This document shows positions 28,256 through 36,923 of a DNA stretch of 64,000 bases, one piece after another. Source of the stretch: Aurantibacter crassamenti (GTDB lineage: Bacteria > Bacteroidota > Bacteroidia > Flavobacteriales > Flavobacteriaceae); the NCBI RefSeq assembly GCF_016811105.1, contig NZ_JAFBGM010000001.1, positions 1,135,126 to 1,199,125 on the forward strand. Direction: 5' to 3'. The notes below the pieces were generated by a model. That model saw only the letters and a program-made list of their open reading frames with translations. It ran no database searches and was not told the origin of the DNA. A program made the position numbers and the translations under genes. The stretch's first letter is position 1. Each line of letters begins with the position of its first letter.

Positions 28256-28286
28256 AAAAAAAGCCAGTCGTAAGACTGGCTTTTTT
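28256..28286 (+). terminator. Intrinsic terminator after tRNA-Asn
   Basis: The stem GCCAGTC/GACTGGC (28263-28269 with 28274-28280) has a GTAA loop. It is flanked by seven A residues and six T residues that extend the pairing. Confidence 0.92.
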
Positions 28287-28370
28287 GTTTTTTACGAGTA
28301 ATAGAACTCTGTCTACATGCCTTTATAAGTGTTAATTTTCAATGTATTAAGACGATAATTTGGAGTTAAG

Positions 28371-30668
28371 CTATTTAATTTCCAAAGGTTCAAAGGCCTT
28401 AGAATAATATTTTTTGCCTTTCAAAGAAATGTTCACAGCTTTATCCGTTTCAACTTTTGTGATTTTTCCGTTAGTAAGTTGAACGATAAATCTACAAGCG
28501 GCGTCAAAAGTGATTTCAGGTGTACCGTCTTTGTTTAAATCTAACGCGTTACCATAACCACCTGCCATTTTTTCTCCAATGTAAATTGTGCCTTCTACGC
28601 TACCTAAAATTGATGTAAATCCATTTTTTGCTAGCACAAAACTCTCTTTTACTTTTTCGGCGTCTGGTCCTGATTTTGACTTTGGATACACAAAAACGAT
28701 TTGACTATTTTCCTGTGACTGAAATTTAATAGGCAACAACATTCCGTATGTACTTTTAATGGCTTCACCATCTTGACTAACCTTAATGTCTGAATTTAAA
28801 CCAATAAAATTCTGGGTATCTGCCGCATTTTTGTACCCTGTTGTTGCTATTCCATTTGCTATTTGAGTTTCTAACTGCTGACCATCATTTGCTAGTAAAG
28901 GGACTGTTACTGCCAATGGAATATTTTGCGGACTCGAAAGGTAGGTCATTACTCCATCTGGCGTAACAATAAATTCTTGCTTAAAGTAAGGTCCCCCAAA
29001 TCCTGTAACGTGGGCGTAGGTAACGCTAAATTTCACTAGTAAAGGATGAACAAATTCTGTATTCACGGTGCCTTGATAATGTGTGGCCATGTCGGCAATT
29101 CTCACCCATTTGCCTTTATGCATCCAAGTAGGGCCAAAGGTTAATCCGGTTTTCGGGTATATGGCATCGGCAGGATTTCCAATATATGTTTTTTTCAAAA
29201 CGGAATCATTTTGGGCAAATAGTCGTTTTCCGTCGGAAGGGCCAAGGCGATCATCCCAATTAGTTTTTGAAAATCGAACACCACCTAATGGCGTCCAGTA
29301 CATATTATATTTTGGAACTGAAGCTCCACGTAAATTGATGAATACTTGCATTCCTCCTGCATTGGCAGTAAAAGTCGAAAAGCGATCACCTATCTGTAAA
29401 GCATATCCTCCTATTTCTGTTGGTGCTGGCTTTTCTTGAATATCGCTTTTATGGGTTAAATATGCTTCGGCAAGATGAAACATCATGGCACCACTATAAT
29501 TTCCCCATTGACTTGAAGGTTGATACCCAGTTCGATCATCAAGATTGAAATGATTTTTGGCAATTGAATACGAATCTTTCCAATCTTCATCAGTTCGTTT
29601 CCATCTTGCAATACTTTTAAAAGCCAATTGAGCCGATCTTCGATATTGTCCTGCGAGATAAAACTTCTTTTCACGAAAGGCATCTTCTGCCATCACTTCA
29701 AATACGAGTTGATATAATATATCATTAAAAACATGATTGTCAGTTCGTCCGTTTGGCGGGGCTTGACCTGTTGGACTCATAAGTAGCATTGATGTTAATG
29801 CACCTTTTCGAACACTTTCTTTTATTTGAGTTGCTGAAGGACCATCATACCCGCTCATTGCTAATGCGGTAAGATTTCCTCTTCCCACGGCTTCCACAGC
29901 GAGTGATTGTGGGTCACTACTCCAATCTTCATAAAGATTCCATTTGGTAATCCCTATTCTTTCGTATTGTGTGCCGTTTTTCCAACTTTCTTCAATAAGT
30001 TCAATAGTTTTTTCTTTGTCCGCAAACCCATGAATTGCCCGCGCCCATTCTCCTTTTAATGCGTAGGTGCGCCAATTGTTTAGGTGTCCATCCATTCCGC
30101 TCCAAACCTTATCTAATGGAACGGAAATCATTTTTTTCCATTTTTCATATGTAGTATTTGGTATATGTTCTTTATATAATTCCATAGCCTCAGTAAGTGC
30201 TGCAATGAAAAATTCTCCGTGCTGGTCTGGAATGCTGTCACTGCCGTTTGAAAAATCTGTCAATGCTTTTTCCATGGCGCGAATGCCTGAAGGTAATTTG
30301 TTTAAACTTCGATTTGCAGATATTAATGCGCCTACGGCAAATGCGTAATAGGGCGTAGTATATTGATGTTCTCGATGTAAAAAAGGGTCGATTATTGCAC
30401 CTGACTTATCTTGAAATTTTTCAGCAATTGTTACAATGCCCTCAACAGCGTCTAAATAACTGTTAGAAGATATATTTAAAGGTTGCCAATCTGGATGGGT
30501 TAAATGATAGTTAATTTCTGGTAGCGATTCTTGTTGACTTTGGGCTTTAACAACAACTTGAACAACGAAAAGGAATATGAAAACTATATTCAATTTTAAA
30601 TCGAATTTATTGTTGTTAAAAATGATTTTAGAGTACCGTTTATTATCCTCGTTGCATTTTTTTTCCAT
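28371..30668 (-). CDS. Secreted toroid-like carbohydrate-active enzyme of unrecognised family
   Basis: This 765-residue protein has a signal peptide after a basic N-terminus (about residues 22-43, ending VKAQSQQ). Residues about 60-430 are helical with repeated aromatic and Trp-rich turns (GHLNNWRTYALKGEWARAIH, then NLYEDWSSDPQSLAVEA). Residues 430-765 are beta-rich. A helical toroid followed by a beta-sandwich resembles alginate, heparin or ulvan lyases. NGRTDNHVFNDILYQ (about 308-322) offers an Asn/His pair of the kind found in lyase active sites. I cannot place it in a named family, so lyase activity is inference from architecture. It shares strand with the ChbG gene and lies next to the SusCD locus. 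Confidence 0.6.
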   Translation of the reverse strand: MEKKCNEDNKRYSKIIFNNNKFDLKLNIVFIFLFVVQVVVKAQSQQESLPEINYHLTHPDWQPLNISSNSYLDAVEGIVTIAEKFQDKSGAIIDPFLHREHQYTTPYYAFAVGALISANRSLNKLPSGIRAMEKALTDFSNGSDSIPDQHGEFFIAALTEAMELYKEHIPNTTYEKWKKMISVPLDKVWSGMDGHLNNWRTYALKGEWARAIHGFADKEKTIELIEESWKNGTQYERIGITKWNLYEDWSSDPQSLAVEAVGRGNLTALAMSGYDGPSATQIKESVRKGALTSMLLMSPTGQAPPNGRTDNHVFNDILYQLVFEVMAEDAFREKKFYLAGQYRRSAQLAFKSIARWKRTDEDWKDSYSIAKNHFNLDDRTGYQPSSQWGNYSGAMMFHLAEAYLTHKSDIQEKPAPTEIGGYALQIGDRFSTFTANAGGMQVFINLRGASVPKYNMYWTPLGGVRFSKTNWDDRLGPSDGKRLFAQNDSVLKKTYIGNPADAIYPKTGLTFGPTWMHKGKWVRIADMATHYQGTVNTEFVHPLLVKFSVTYAHVTGFGGPYFKQEFIVTPDGVMTYLSSPQNIPLAVTVPLLANDGQQLETQIANGIATTGYKNAADTQNFIGLNSDIKVSQDGEAIKSTYGMLLPIKFQSQENSQIVFVYPKSKSGPDAEKVKESFVLAKNGFTSILGSVEGTIYIGEKMAGGYGNALDLNKDGTPEITFDAACRFIVQLTNGKITKVETDKAVNISLKGKKYYSKAFEPLEIK

Positions 30669-30864
30669 GATGAATTCGAATAAATAGGAATTAATTTATG
30701 TTTTTAATAATTGAATATTGGTGTTGTGTGGGGAAACAAAATTCGCGTTCTGGCAAAAAAGGTTTTATAACGGCTCAATTCACATTTAACTAAAACATTA
30801 AGCCTAGTGCTGAGTAAATTGATGTTTGTGAATCGAAATCAAGTTAAGAAATTATTCCTATTTC

Positions 30865-31713
30865 TTATTTAGATACATCTTTGTAATTGACCAATTGTAT
30901 TCCTTTTTCTAAGATTTTATCCTTCACTTTTTGATCGGTAAAAAGATTGGTAACATCTTGTCTATGAGCAGCTACATCTTCATATCCAATATGTGAAATA
31001 GCTTGTAGCTCTTCGTTGTCGAGTCCGGGATGCTCTACAAAAAGGTATGTTTTATTGGGTTGCAAAGACTCTAGCATGGTTATAAAACTTTTCAATCTAC
31101 CCTCATAGGTTTTGGGCGAGGCGTCATATGATGGTCTTTCAACATTGTACTCACTCATGTCATAAAACAGGCCATACTCTTTTGCTAACCTTTTTGTCAT
31201 TGCATTTACTTCTTCGCTTAGATGAGCACAGCCCATGTGCGCAGAAAGATGACTTATACGAGGAATGTATTTTAGTCCAAGCTCGATTTGAGCTCTAAAT
31301 TCTTTTTCAACATCTTCAATATTCCATTGGTTTTCTTTTATTGACTCCTTTGGATAATTAGGATTAGGAAACACCATGGGGTAGAAATAACCATCGGCAT
31401 TTTTTATACTTGGGCAATCAGAAACTGGTCGCCATTTAACATTGTCCCATTCACTAGTTAGTGCCAAATGAATACCGACGTCAACATTTGGGTTGTCATT
31501 CAACATTTTTACAGCTTCAGGAAACCAAGGTGCAGGAACTATGACTTCAATGGAAGTCTCTATGCCTTCTTTATAACTTTTTAATAAGGCTAAGTTGCCC
31601 GAATGTGAATAGCCCATATCATCACCTCTAACAATGAGTTTAGGTCCATTCTTCTGCGCATTTAAAAGAGAAAAATGGACTATAATAAAGAAGAAAAAAA
31701 GTTTTGTTTTCAT
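30865..31713 (-). CDS. ChbG/HpnK (YdjC-like) carbohydrate deacetylase, secreted
   Basis: This 282-residue protein has a signal peptide (MKTKLFFFFIIVHFSLLNAQ). The YdjC fold is marked by the metal and catalytic residues in IVRGDDMGYSHSGNL (Asp-Asp at residues 31-32), by VGIHLALTSEW with a His ligand, and by SAHMGCAHLSEE with a second His. Family members remove N-acetyl groups from chitobiose-type or amino sugars. A signal peptide places this one outside the cytoplasm, so it likely acts on released oligosaccharides. It may be co-transcribed with the toroid-like enzyme gene 196 bases downstream. Confidence 0.88.
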   Translation of the reverse strand: MKTKLFFFFIIVHFSLLNAQKNGPKLIVRGDDMGYSHSGNLALLKSYKEGIETSIEVIVPAPWFPEAVKMLNDNPNVDVGIHLALTSEWDNVKWRPVSDCPSIKNADGYFYPMVFPNPNYPKESIKENQWNIEDVEKEFRAQIELGLKYIPRISHLSAHMGCAHLSEEVNAMTKRLAKEYGLFYDMSEYNVERPSYDASPKTYEGRLKSFITMLESLQPNKTYLFVEHPGLDNEELQAISHIGYEDVAAHRQDVTNLFTDQKVKDKILEKGIQLVNYKDVSK

Positions 31714-31998
31714 ACTGTTTTCTTTTAGAAAAATGTAAGGTAATAAATAAACTATTTTAATTAATAGATGTTTGTCAGAGGTGGTGGTTCAGCAAATGTT
31801 TGAGTTCTTTTAATCATTTACAATTTTTGAGACTTAAATGTTTAAGATAATCTTTCCAAAAACTATTAAAATGAAAATTTCGTAATAAATAATAATTTTT
31901 TTTAAGGGTTTACCATTTTTTGAAAGTATAATATATGTAGAATTCTAATTTATATTCAAAATATAGATTGTAAACCATTATAAATTGGACAATAATTA

Positions 31999-33132
31999 AT
32001 GAAAGAAAATATCACCAAACTTATATTAGGTACAATTTCGGAAAAAGAACTTCTGGAACTCCATAATTGGTTGAATAAACCTAACAATCAAAGTCAATTA
32101 GAATCCTATATCCGAATATATTATGATTTAAATCTTACTACATTGAAAAATGATGAGGAGAAGGCTTATTCTAAAGTATTAAATGAAATTGATTTACAAC
32201 AAAAACCAAAAAAGAAATTAATTCCAAATTGGTTAAAATATGCCGCAACTATTGCTTTAATAATTGGTTTTGGGTACATATTACGAAATGGTCTTTTCTT
32301 TGAAAAATCATCAAATAAGATTGTTCCGAAAAACGATGCCATAACTTTAGAATTGGACAACGGTAGTATTAAAAAAATAGATATTTCTAAATCTACAAAA
32401 GTTAAGGATAGTAATGGTAGGCTTATAGTAGAGCAAAACAAAAATCGATTAAAATATTCTAAGACTACAACAGGGAAGAGTAGTTTGGTGTATAATAAAA
32501 TTCATATCCCTTATGGTAAGAAATTAGAAATAGAGCTTTCCGATGGTACCCAGGTATATTTAAATTCAGGTAGTTCTTTAAGGTATCCAGTAGATTTTTC
32601 TTCTTTCCCAAATAGATTAGTTCAACTGTCGGGCGAAGGGTATTTTAAAGTGGCTAAGAACTCATCAAGACCGTTTATTGTTAAATGTGATAGTTTAAAT
32701 GTTAAAGTTCTGGGTACAGAATTTAATGTATCTGCTTACGATAATGAATCAAATATTGATGTTGTATTAGTTGAGGGAAGTGTAAACCTAAACAACGGTA
32801 ATCTGTCCAGTGGAAAATCTGTAAATCTTAAGCCAGGGGAAAAAGGTTCTTATTCGCAAGCCAAAAACATAGCTGTAGAGATGGTAAATACAGAAATCTA
32901 TACATCATGGATAGATGGCTATTTGATATTTAGAAATTTAACTTTTGATGAGATAACGGAAAGATTAGAAAGACATTACAATGTTGAAATTGAAAATGCA
33001 AATGCCGAATTGGGTAAAGAAATTTTCAATGCAAGTTTTCATAATGTAGAAATCGAAAAAGTTCTAAGTTTTTTTAATGATACCCATGCCATAGCGTATG
33101 TAATAGAAAATAATAAAGTGTTAATTAAATAG
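31999..33132 (+). CDS. FecR-family anti-sigma factor
   Basis: This 377-residue inner-membrane protein controls an ECF sigma factor in response to a loaded SusC-type receptor. A cytoplasmic sigma-binding region (residues 1-75) is followed by one membrane helix (about 78-94, YAATIALIIGFGYILRN). The periplasmic FecR domain has the signature IPYGKKLEIELSDGTQVYLN (about 169-188) and VDVVLVEGSVNL-like repeats. A C-terminal DUF4974-like STN domain ends NKVLIK. It precedes susC by 160 bases. The usual sigma gene immediately upstream is missing; the only FecI-type sigma gene nearby is 12.4 kb downstream. Confidence 0.95.
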   Translation: MKENITKLILGTISEKELLELHNWLNKPNNQSQLESYIRIYYDLNLTTLKNDEEKAYSKVLNEIDLQQKPKKKLIPNWLKYAATIALIIGFGYILRNGLFFEKSSNKIVPKNDAITLELDNGSIKKIDISKSTKVKDSNGRLIVEQNKNRLKYSKTTTGKSSLVYNKIHIPYGKKLEIELSDGTQVYLNSGSSLRYPVDFSSFPNRLVQLSGEGYFKVAKNSSRPFIVKCDSLNVKVLGTEFNVSAYDNESNIDVVLVEGSVNLNNGNLSSGKSVNLKPGEKGSYSQAKNIAVEMVNTEIYTSWIDGYLIFRNLTFDEITERLERHYNVEIENANAELGKEIFNASFHNVEIEKVLSFFNDTHAIAYVIENNKVLIK

Positions 33133-33206
33133 TGTAATGATGTCTAATAAAAAACATAGTATATGAGAAGAATAAATTATTGATAATTGAGCAAATTACA
33201 TTCAAT

Positions 33207-33238
33207 AAAAAACCGGAAAATGTTGGCGCATTTTCCGG
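33207..33238 (-). terminator. Minus-strand intrinsic terminator in the susC leader
   Basis: The perfect 10-bp stem CCGGAAAATG/CATTTTCCGG (33213-33222 with 33229-33238) has a six-base loop. Six A residues at 33207-33212 form a U-tract only for minus-strand RNA. On the plus strand no U-tract follows, so for susC mRNA it is a leader hairpin, not a terminator. Confidence 0.7.
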
Positions 33239-33279
33239 CAATAAGATGTGATTTTGCTTGTATTCGCTAACCACAACTA
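33208..33279 (-). ncRNA. Candidate antisense RNA over the susC leader
   Basis: A minus-strand promoter match just inside susC and a minus-strand terminator in its leader define a possible RNA of about 72 bases, complementary to the untranslated leader of susC and ending a few bases short of the susC ATG. The idea follows known PUL-associated antisense RNAs of Bacteroides fragilis such as DonS. No transcription data are available here, so this is a prediction. Confidence 0.42.
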
Positions 33280-33285
33280 AACAAT

Positions 33286-33313
33286 CAAAAATATGAAAAA
33301 ACTATGGAACCAA
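33286..33313 (-). promoter_or_regulatory. Minus-strand promoter candidate overlapping the susC start
   Basis: On the minus strand TTG (33313-33311), 17 bases and TATTTTTG (33293-33286) fit the Bacteroidota consensus at its shortest spacing. It would drive the candidate antisense RNA. The A-rich start region could also produce such a match by chance. Confidence 0.4.
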
Positions 33314-36300
33314 CGGGGATTGGGCAGGCCTTTGTTGAAATATGATTTAAAAATGAAACTAACAACGCTGCTTTTGATAATTGCAGTTTTTGGCTTGAAA
33401 GCCAATGATAGCTATTCTCAACGCGCCAAAATTAATTTGGAAGTTGAAGATGCCACTTTAATTGAAATTATAGATAATATAGAGACCTCAACTGAATTTA
33501 AATTTATTTATAAAACCAAAGATGTAAATCTAGAAAGAGCATTAACGTTAAGGTTTAAGGAAGAGCGTATTCAGAACGTATTAAAGAGATTGTTTTATAA
33601 TACAAATATTGTTTATCATATCCGGGGTAAACATATAACTCTTAAAAAAGTACATCAAAAAAAACCAATCTTTCAAGATTCAAACAAAGAGACATCAATA
33701 GATCGCAAAAATCAAGTTCAAACAATTACTGGTAGAATTTTGGATGAGAATAATGCCCCTCTACCCGGGGCAAACATTGTAGAGAAAGGAACTATAAATG
33801 GTGTTACTGCTGACTTTGACGGGAATTTTACTATATCTATCAATGATGAGAATGCAATATTAGTTGTGTCGTATATAGGCTATACTACTGTAGAAATAGA
33901 TGTTAAAAACGAATCAAATATAAATGTGATTTTAGTTGAATCTGCTTCTAATTTAGATGAGGTTATTGTTGTTGGATTTGGTGAAAAAAGAAAAAAAGAT
34001 TTAACAGGGTCTGTTGGAGTTGTAAATTCGGAACAACTTGAGAATTCAACTTTTGCATCTCCTCAATTTGCACTTCAAGGTAATACCTCTGGAGTACGTG
34101 TAATAAATAGTAGTGGTGATCCAAACGCACCACCAGAAATTTATATTAGAGGTATTGGAAGTTGGCAAGGCAATGCGCAACCTTTGTATGTAATAGATGG
34201 TCAGATTATTACTCCACCATCTGCTGGTAACCTTGACGTTATTAGTAGGGATGGCGCAACCCCACCTCCCAATTTATTTACCCTTATTAATCCAGACGAT
34301 ATTCAGTCTATAACGGTTCTTAAAGACGCTTCTTCTGCAGCCATCTATGGGAGCCGAGGTGCAAATGGTGTTATTTTAATTACAACTAAATCCGGTCGAG
34401 GCAAGCCAACTATTGAATATAATTCAAGAGTTGGTTTCCAAAGTATAAATACATGGGATGTATTAAACACACAACAGTTTAAAGAGGTTGTAAGTGAAAT
34501 ATATAGAAATAATAGTAATCCAGATATATCAATTGAAGATGAATTGTATGGTAGAAATGCCCCAGACGATGATGTTAGAAGAATTAATTTTTCACCGCAA
34601 CATGATCCGGAAAGTCAATTTTACATTGGGTCGAATGCAACATATAATTGGCAAAAAGAACTAGTTAAACAAAGTGCACTTACATTGTCACATGATGTAA
34701 GGTTTTCTGGCGGAGGCGAAAAATCTGATTTTTATATAGGCCTTGGGTATGATGAACAAGAAAGTAATTTAGTGGGCAATGAGCTTAAGACTTATAGAGC
34801 ATCAATAAATGTAAATTCACAGGTCGCAAAATGGCTTAAAACTGGGGTTAATTATAAGTTTGCTTATCAAGAGCAGAGTTTAGAAGATTATGCAAACTTA
34901 ACGCAGCTTGCCAGTGTAACCCCTTGGCAGCCACTATATGATTTAAATAATCAATATGGTTTTCAGTCCGTCCTAGATCCAACTGCTGGTAACTGGCAAC
35001 CCGTTAAGAGATATGGTCAAGGTTCACAAGGAAACCCTTTGGCTATTATGGATTTAAATAGAAGATTATTTCAAAACATGCGACATTTAGGGCAGATTTA
35101 TGCTGAAGTTACACCTTTTAAGGGGATGTTGCTTAGAGCCAGTGTTAATTTGGATTTCGTGAGTCAAGATAGAATTACAACAGATACTTATAGATCTAAT
35201 ATATTTAAAATTGATGGACAAGATCCGGCTATTTCTTCACCTGCTGCTCCAAATAGTTTAGGAAGCCATAATACTAGAGTTAATAATATATATAACTACC
35301 AATATGATTTTACAGCTACCTATGATAAAAGCTTTGGGAATCATAATCTAAATCTAACCGTAGCATTGCAAGATCAATATCAAACTACACAATTTAGGGA
35401 TATGACTGGTAGTAACATAACTAACCTAAGTAACCTTAAAAAAGTTGGTTTTTCAAATGATTTGGCAAATAACTCTTCAATTCTTGGTTATGGTCAGCGT
35501 TTTTGGTTTGGATATGTTGGTCGGGCAAGCTATAATTTTAATAGTAAATATTATATAGATGCATCCTATAGAAGAGATGCAAGTGCTGGGCTTGCAAAAG
35601 ATTACCGTTGGGGTAATTTTTATTCCGTCGCAGGTGCCTGGCGAATAAGCAGTGAGCCTTTTATGAAAAATGTTGGTTTTATAAATGATTTAAAATTAAG
35701 AGGTGGATATGGTGAAGCAGGAAATGATGAAGTAGCAGCGGGTAATTTTGCATATTTATCTACTGTTTCTGATTTGGGTTCTTATAGCTATGGATCTGGC
35801 AATGGGAATGCAATTGGCAATTACACTATTGCAAGCACCCTTACAGCATTGCCAAACCCACAATTGGTATGGGAAGTAGCAGAAACCACATATGTTGGTC
35901 TTGACGCATCACTTTTTGATTATTCAATAAATGCGGCTGTGGAAGTATATAGAAGAAGACAAAATGGAATTCAACAATTTGTGCAATTACCCTTAAGTGT
36001 AGGTACTGACGATCCCTTAAGAAATATTGGTGTTTTAGAAAATAGAGGAATTGATTTATCACTTGGATATACGGGTAATTTTGGTGATTTGAAAATCAGT
36101 TTAAACTCTAATTTGAGTTTCCTTGAAAACGAGGTAATTGAATTATACAATAATCAACCTTTGTTTGCATCTAATCAATTCGGCAGGGTTTATCGGGTAG
36201 AAGAAGGAAGGCCATTAGGTACGATATGGGGATATAAAGTAGGTGGTATTTTTCAAACACCACAACAAGTTACCGACACATATTCAAGTACTCCTGATAA

Positions 36301-36913
36301 TATAGTTTCCAATGTAGATTTTGTCGCACCTGGAGATATGTATTTTCAAGATGTTCAAGGAGACCCAACTGAGGATGAGCCATTTTATTCATCTACTCCA
36401 GATGGACAAGTTAATTCTTTTGATCAAACGGATATTGGAAATACAATTCCAGGTTACACCTATGGTATTAATTTAAATACTAGTTATAAAGGTATTGATC
36501 TTAACTTGGGATTTTATGGAGAGGGTGATGTACAACGTTATAATGCTGCTAGAGCTGCATTAGAAAGTTTAGCTGGTCCAAGTAATTTTAGTACATCCGT
36601 GTTAAATAGATGGACACCTTCTAATATGCAAACCAATATTCCTAGAGCTATTGTTGGTGATCCAGCAGGTAATAATAGATATTCAGATCGTTTTGTTGAA
36701 AGTGCCGCATTTTTTAGATTAAATAATTGGCAACTTGGCTATTCATTTCCAAATAGTTTAATAGACCGATTAGATAATGCAATTCAGTCATTAAGAATAT
36801 ACATTGGAGGTCAAAATAATATCTACATTAATAAATGGTCGGGACTGGATCCTGTAAATGATGATTTTCCTTTACCGAGAACTTACATGCTTGGTTTAAA
36901 AGTTTCACTATAA
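33293..36913 (+). CDS. SusC-like TonB-linked outer-membrane transporter with STN domain
   Basis: This 1206-residue importer takes oligosaccharides across the outer membrane. After a long signal region (to about residue 43, DSYSQ) come an STN domain (about 48-118) that signals to FecR, and a CarboxypepD_reg-like domain (about 143-222, ITGRILDENNAPLPGANIVE). The TonB-box/plug region (VIVVGFGEKRKKDLTGSV, then PLYVIDGQIITPPS and VLKDASSAAIYGSRGANGVI) and the barrel follow, ending MLGLKVSL. STN plus upstream FecR means the locus is regulated by trans-envelope signalling. The leader carries a strong hairpin with a possible antisense RNA. susD follows after ten bases. Confidence 0.97.
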   Translation: MKKLWNQRGLGRPLLKYDLKMKLTTLLLIIAVFGLKANDSYSQRAKINLEVEDATLIEIIDNIETSTEFKFIYKTKDVNLERALTLRFKEERIQNVLKRLFYNTNIVYHIRGKHITLKKVHQKKPIFQDSNKETSIDRKNQVQTITGRILDENNAPLPGANIVEKGTINGVTADFDGNFTISINDENAILVVSYIGYTTVEIDVKNESNINVILVESASNLDEVIVVGFGEKRKKDLTGSVGVVNSEQLENSTFASPQFALQGNTSGVRVINSSGDPNAPPEIYIRGIGSWQGNAQPLYVIDGQIITPPSAGNLDVISRDGATPPPNLFTLINPDDIQSITVLKDASSAAIYGSRGANGVILITTKSGRGKPTIEYNSRVGFQSINTWDVLNTQQFKEVVSEIYRNNSNPDISIEDELYGRNAPDDDVRRINFSPQHDPESQFYIGSNATYNWQKELVKQSALTLSHDVRFSGGGEKSDFYIGLGYDEQESNLVGNELKTYRASINVNSQVAKWLKTGVNYKFAYQEQSLEDYANLTQLASVTPWQPLYDLNNQYGFQSVLDPTAGNWQPVKRYGQGSQGNPLAIMDLNRRLFQNMRHLGQIYAEVTPFKGMLLRASVNLDFVSQDRITTDTYRSNIFKIDGQDPAISSPAAPNSLGSHNTRVNNIYNYQYDFTATYDKSFGNHNLNLTVALQDQYQTTQFRDMTGSNITNLSNLKKVGFSNDLANNSSILGYGQRFWFGYVGRASYNFNSKYYIDASYRRDASAGLAKDYRWGNFYSVAGAWRISSEPFMKNVGFINDLKLRGGYGEAGNDEVAAGNFAYLSTVSDLGSYSYGSGNGNAIGNYTIASTLTALPNPQLVWEVAETTYVGLDASLFDYSINAAVEVYRRRQNGIQQFVQLPLSVGTDDPLRNIGVLENRGIDLSLGYTGNFGDLKISLNSNLSFLENEVIELYNNQPLFASNQFGRVYRVEEGRPLGTIWGYKVGGIFQTPQQVTDTYSSTPDNIVSNVDFVAPGDMYFQDVQGDPTEDEPFYSSTPDGQVNSFDQTDIGNTIPGYTYGINLNTSYKGIDLNLGFYGEGDVQRYNAARAALESLAGPSNFSTSVLNRWTPSNMQTNIPRAIVGDPAGNNRYSDRFVESAAFFRLNNWQLGYSFPNSLIDRLDNAIQSLRIYIGGQNNIYINKWSGLDPVNDDFPLPRTYMLGLKVSL

Positions 36914-36923
36914 TTAAGAAAAG

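Noticed and set aside
33213-33238. Terminator between fecR and susC on the plus strand
   Set aside because: The stem is perfect, but no T-run follows on the plus strand; the U-tract exists only for minus-strand RNA.
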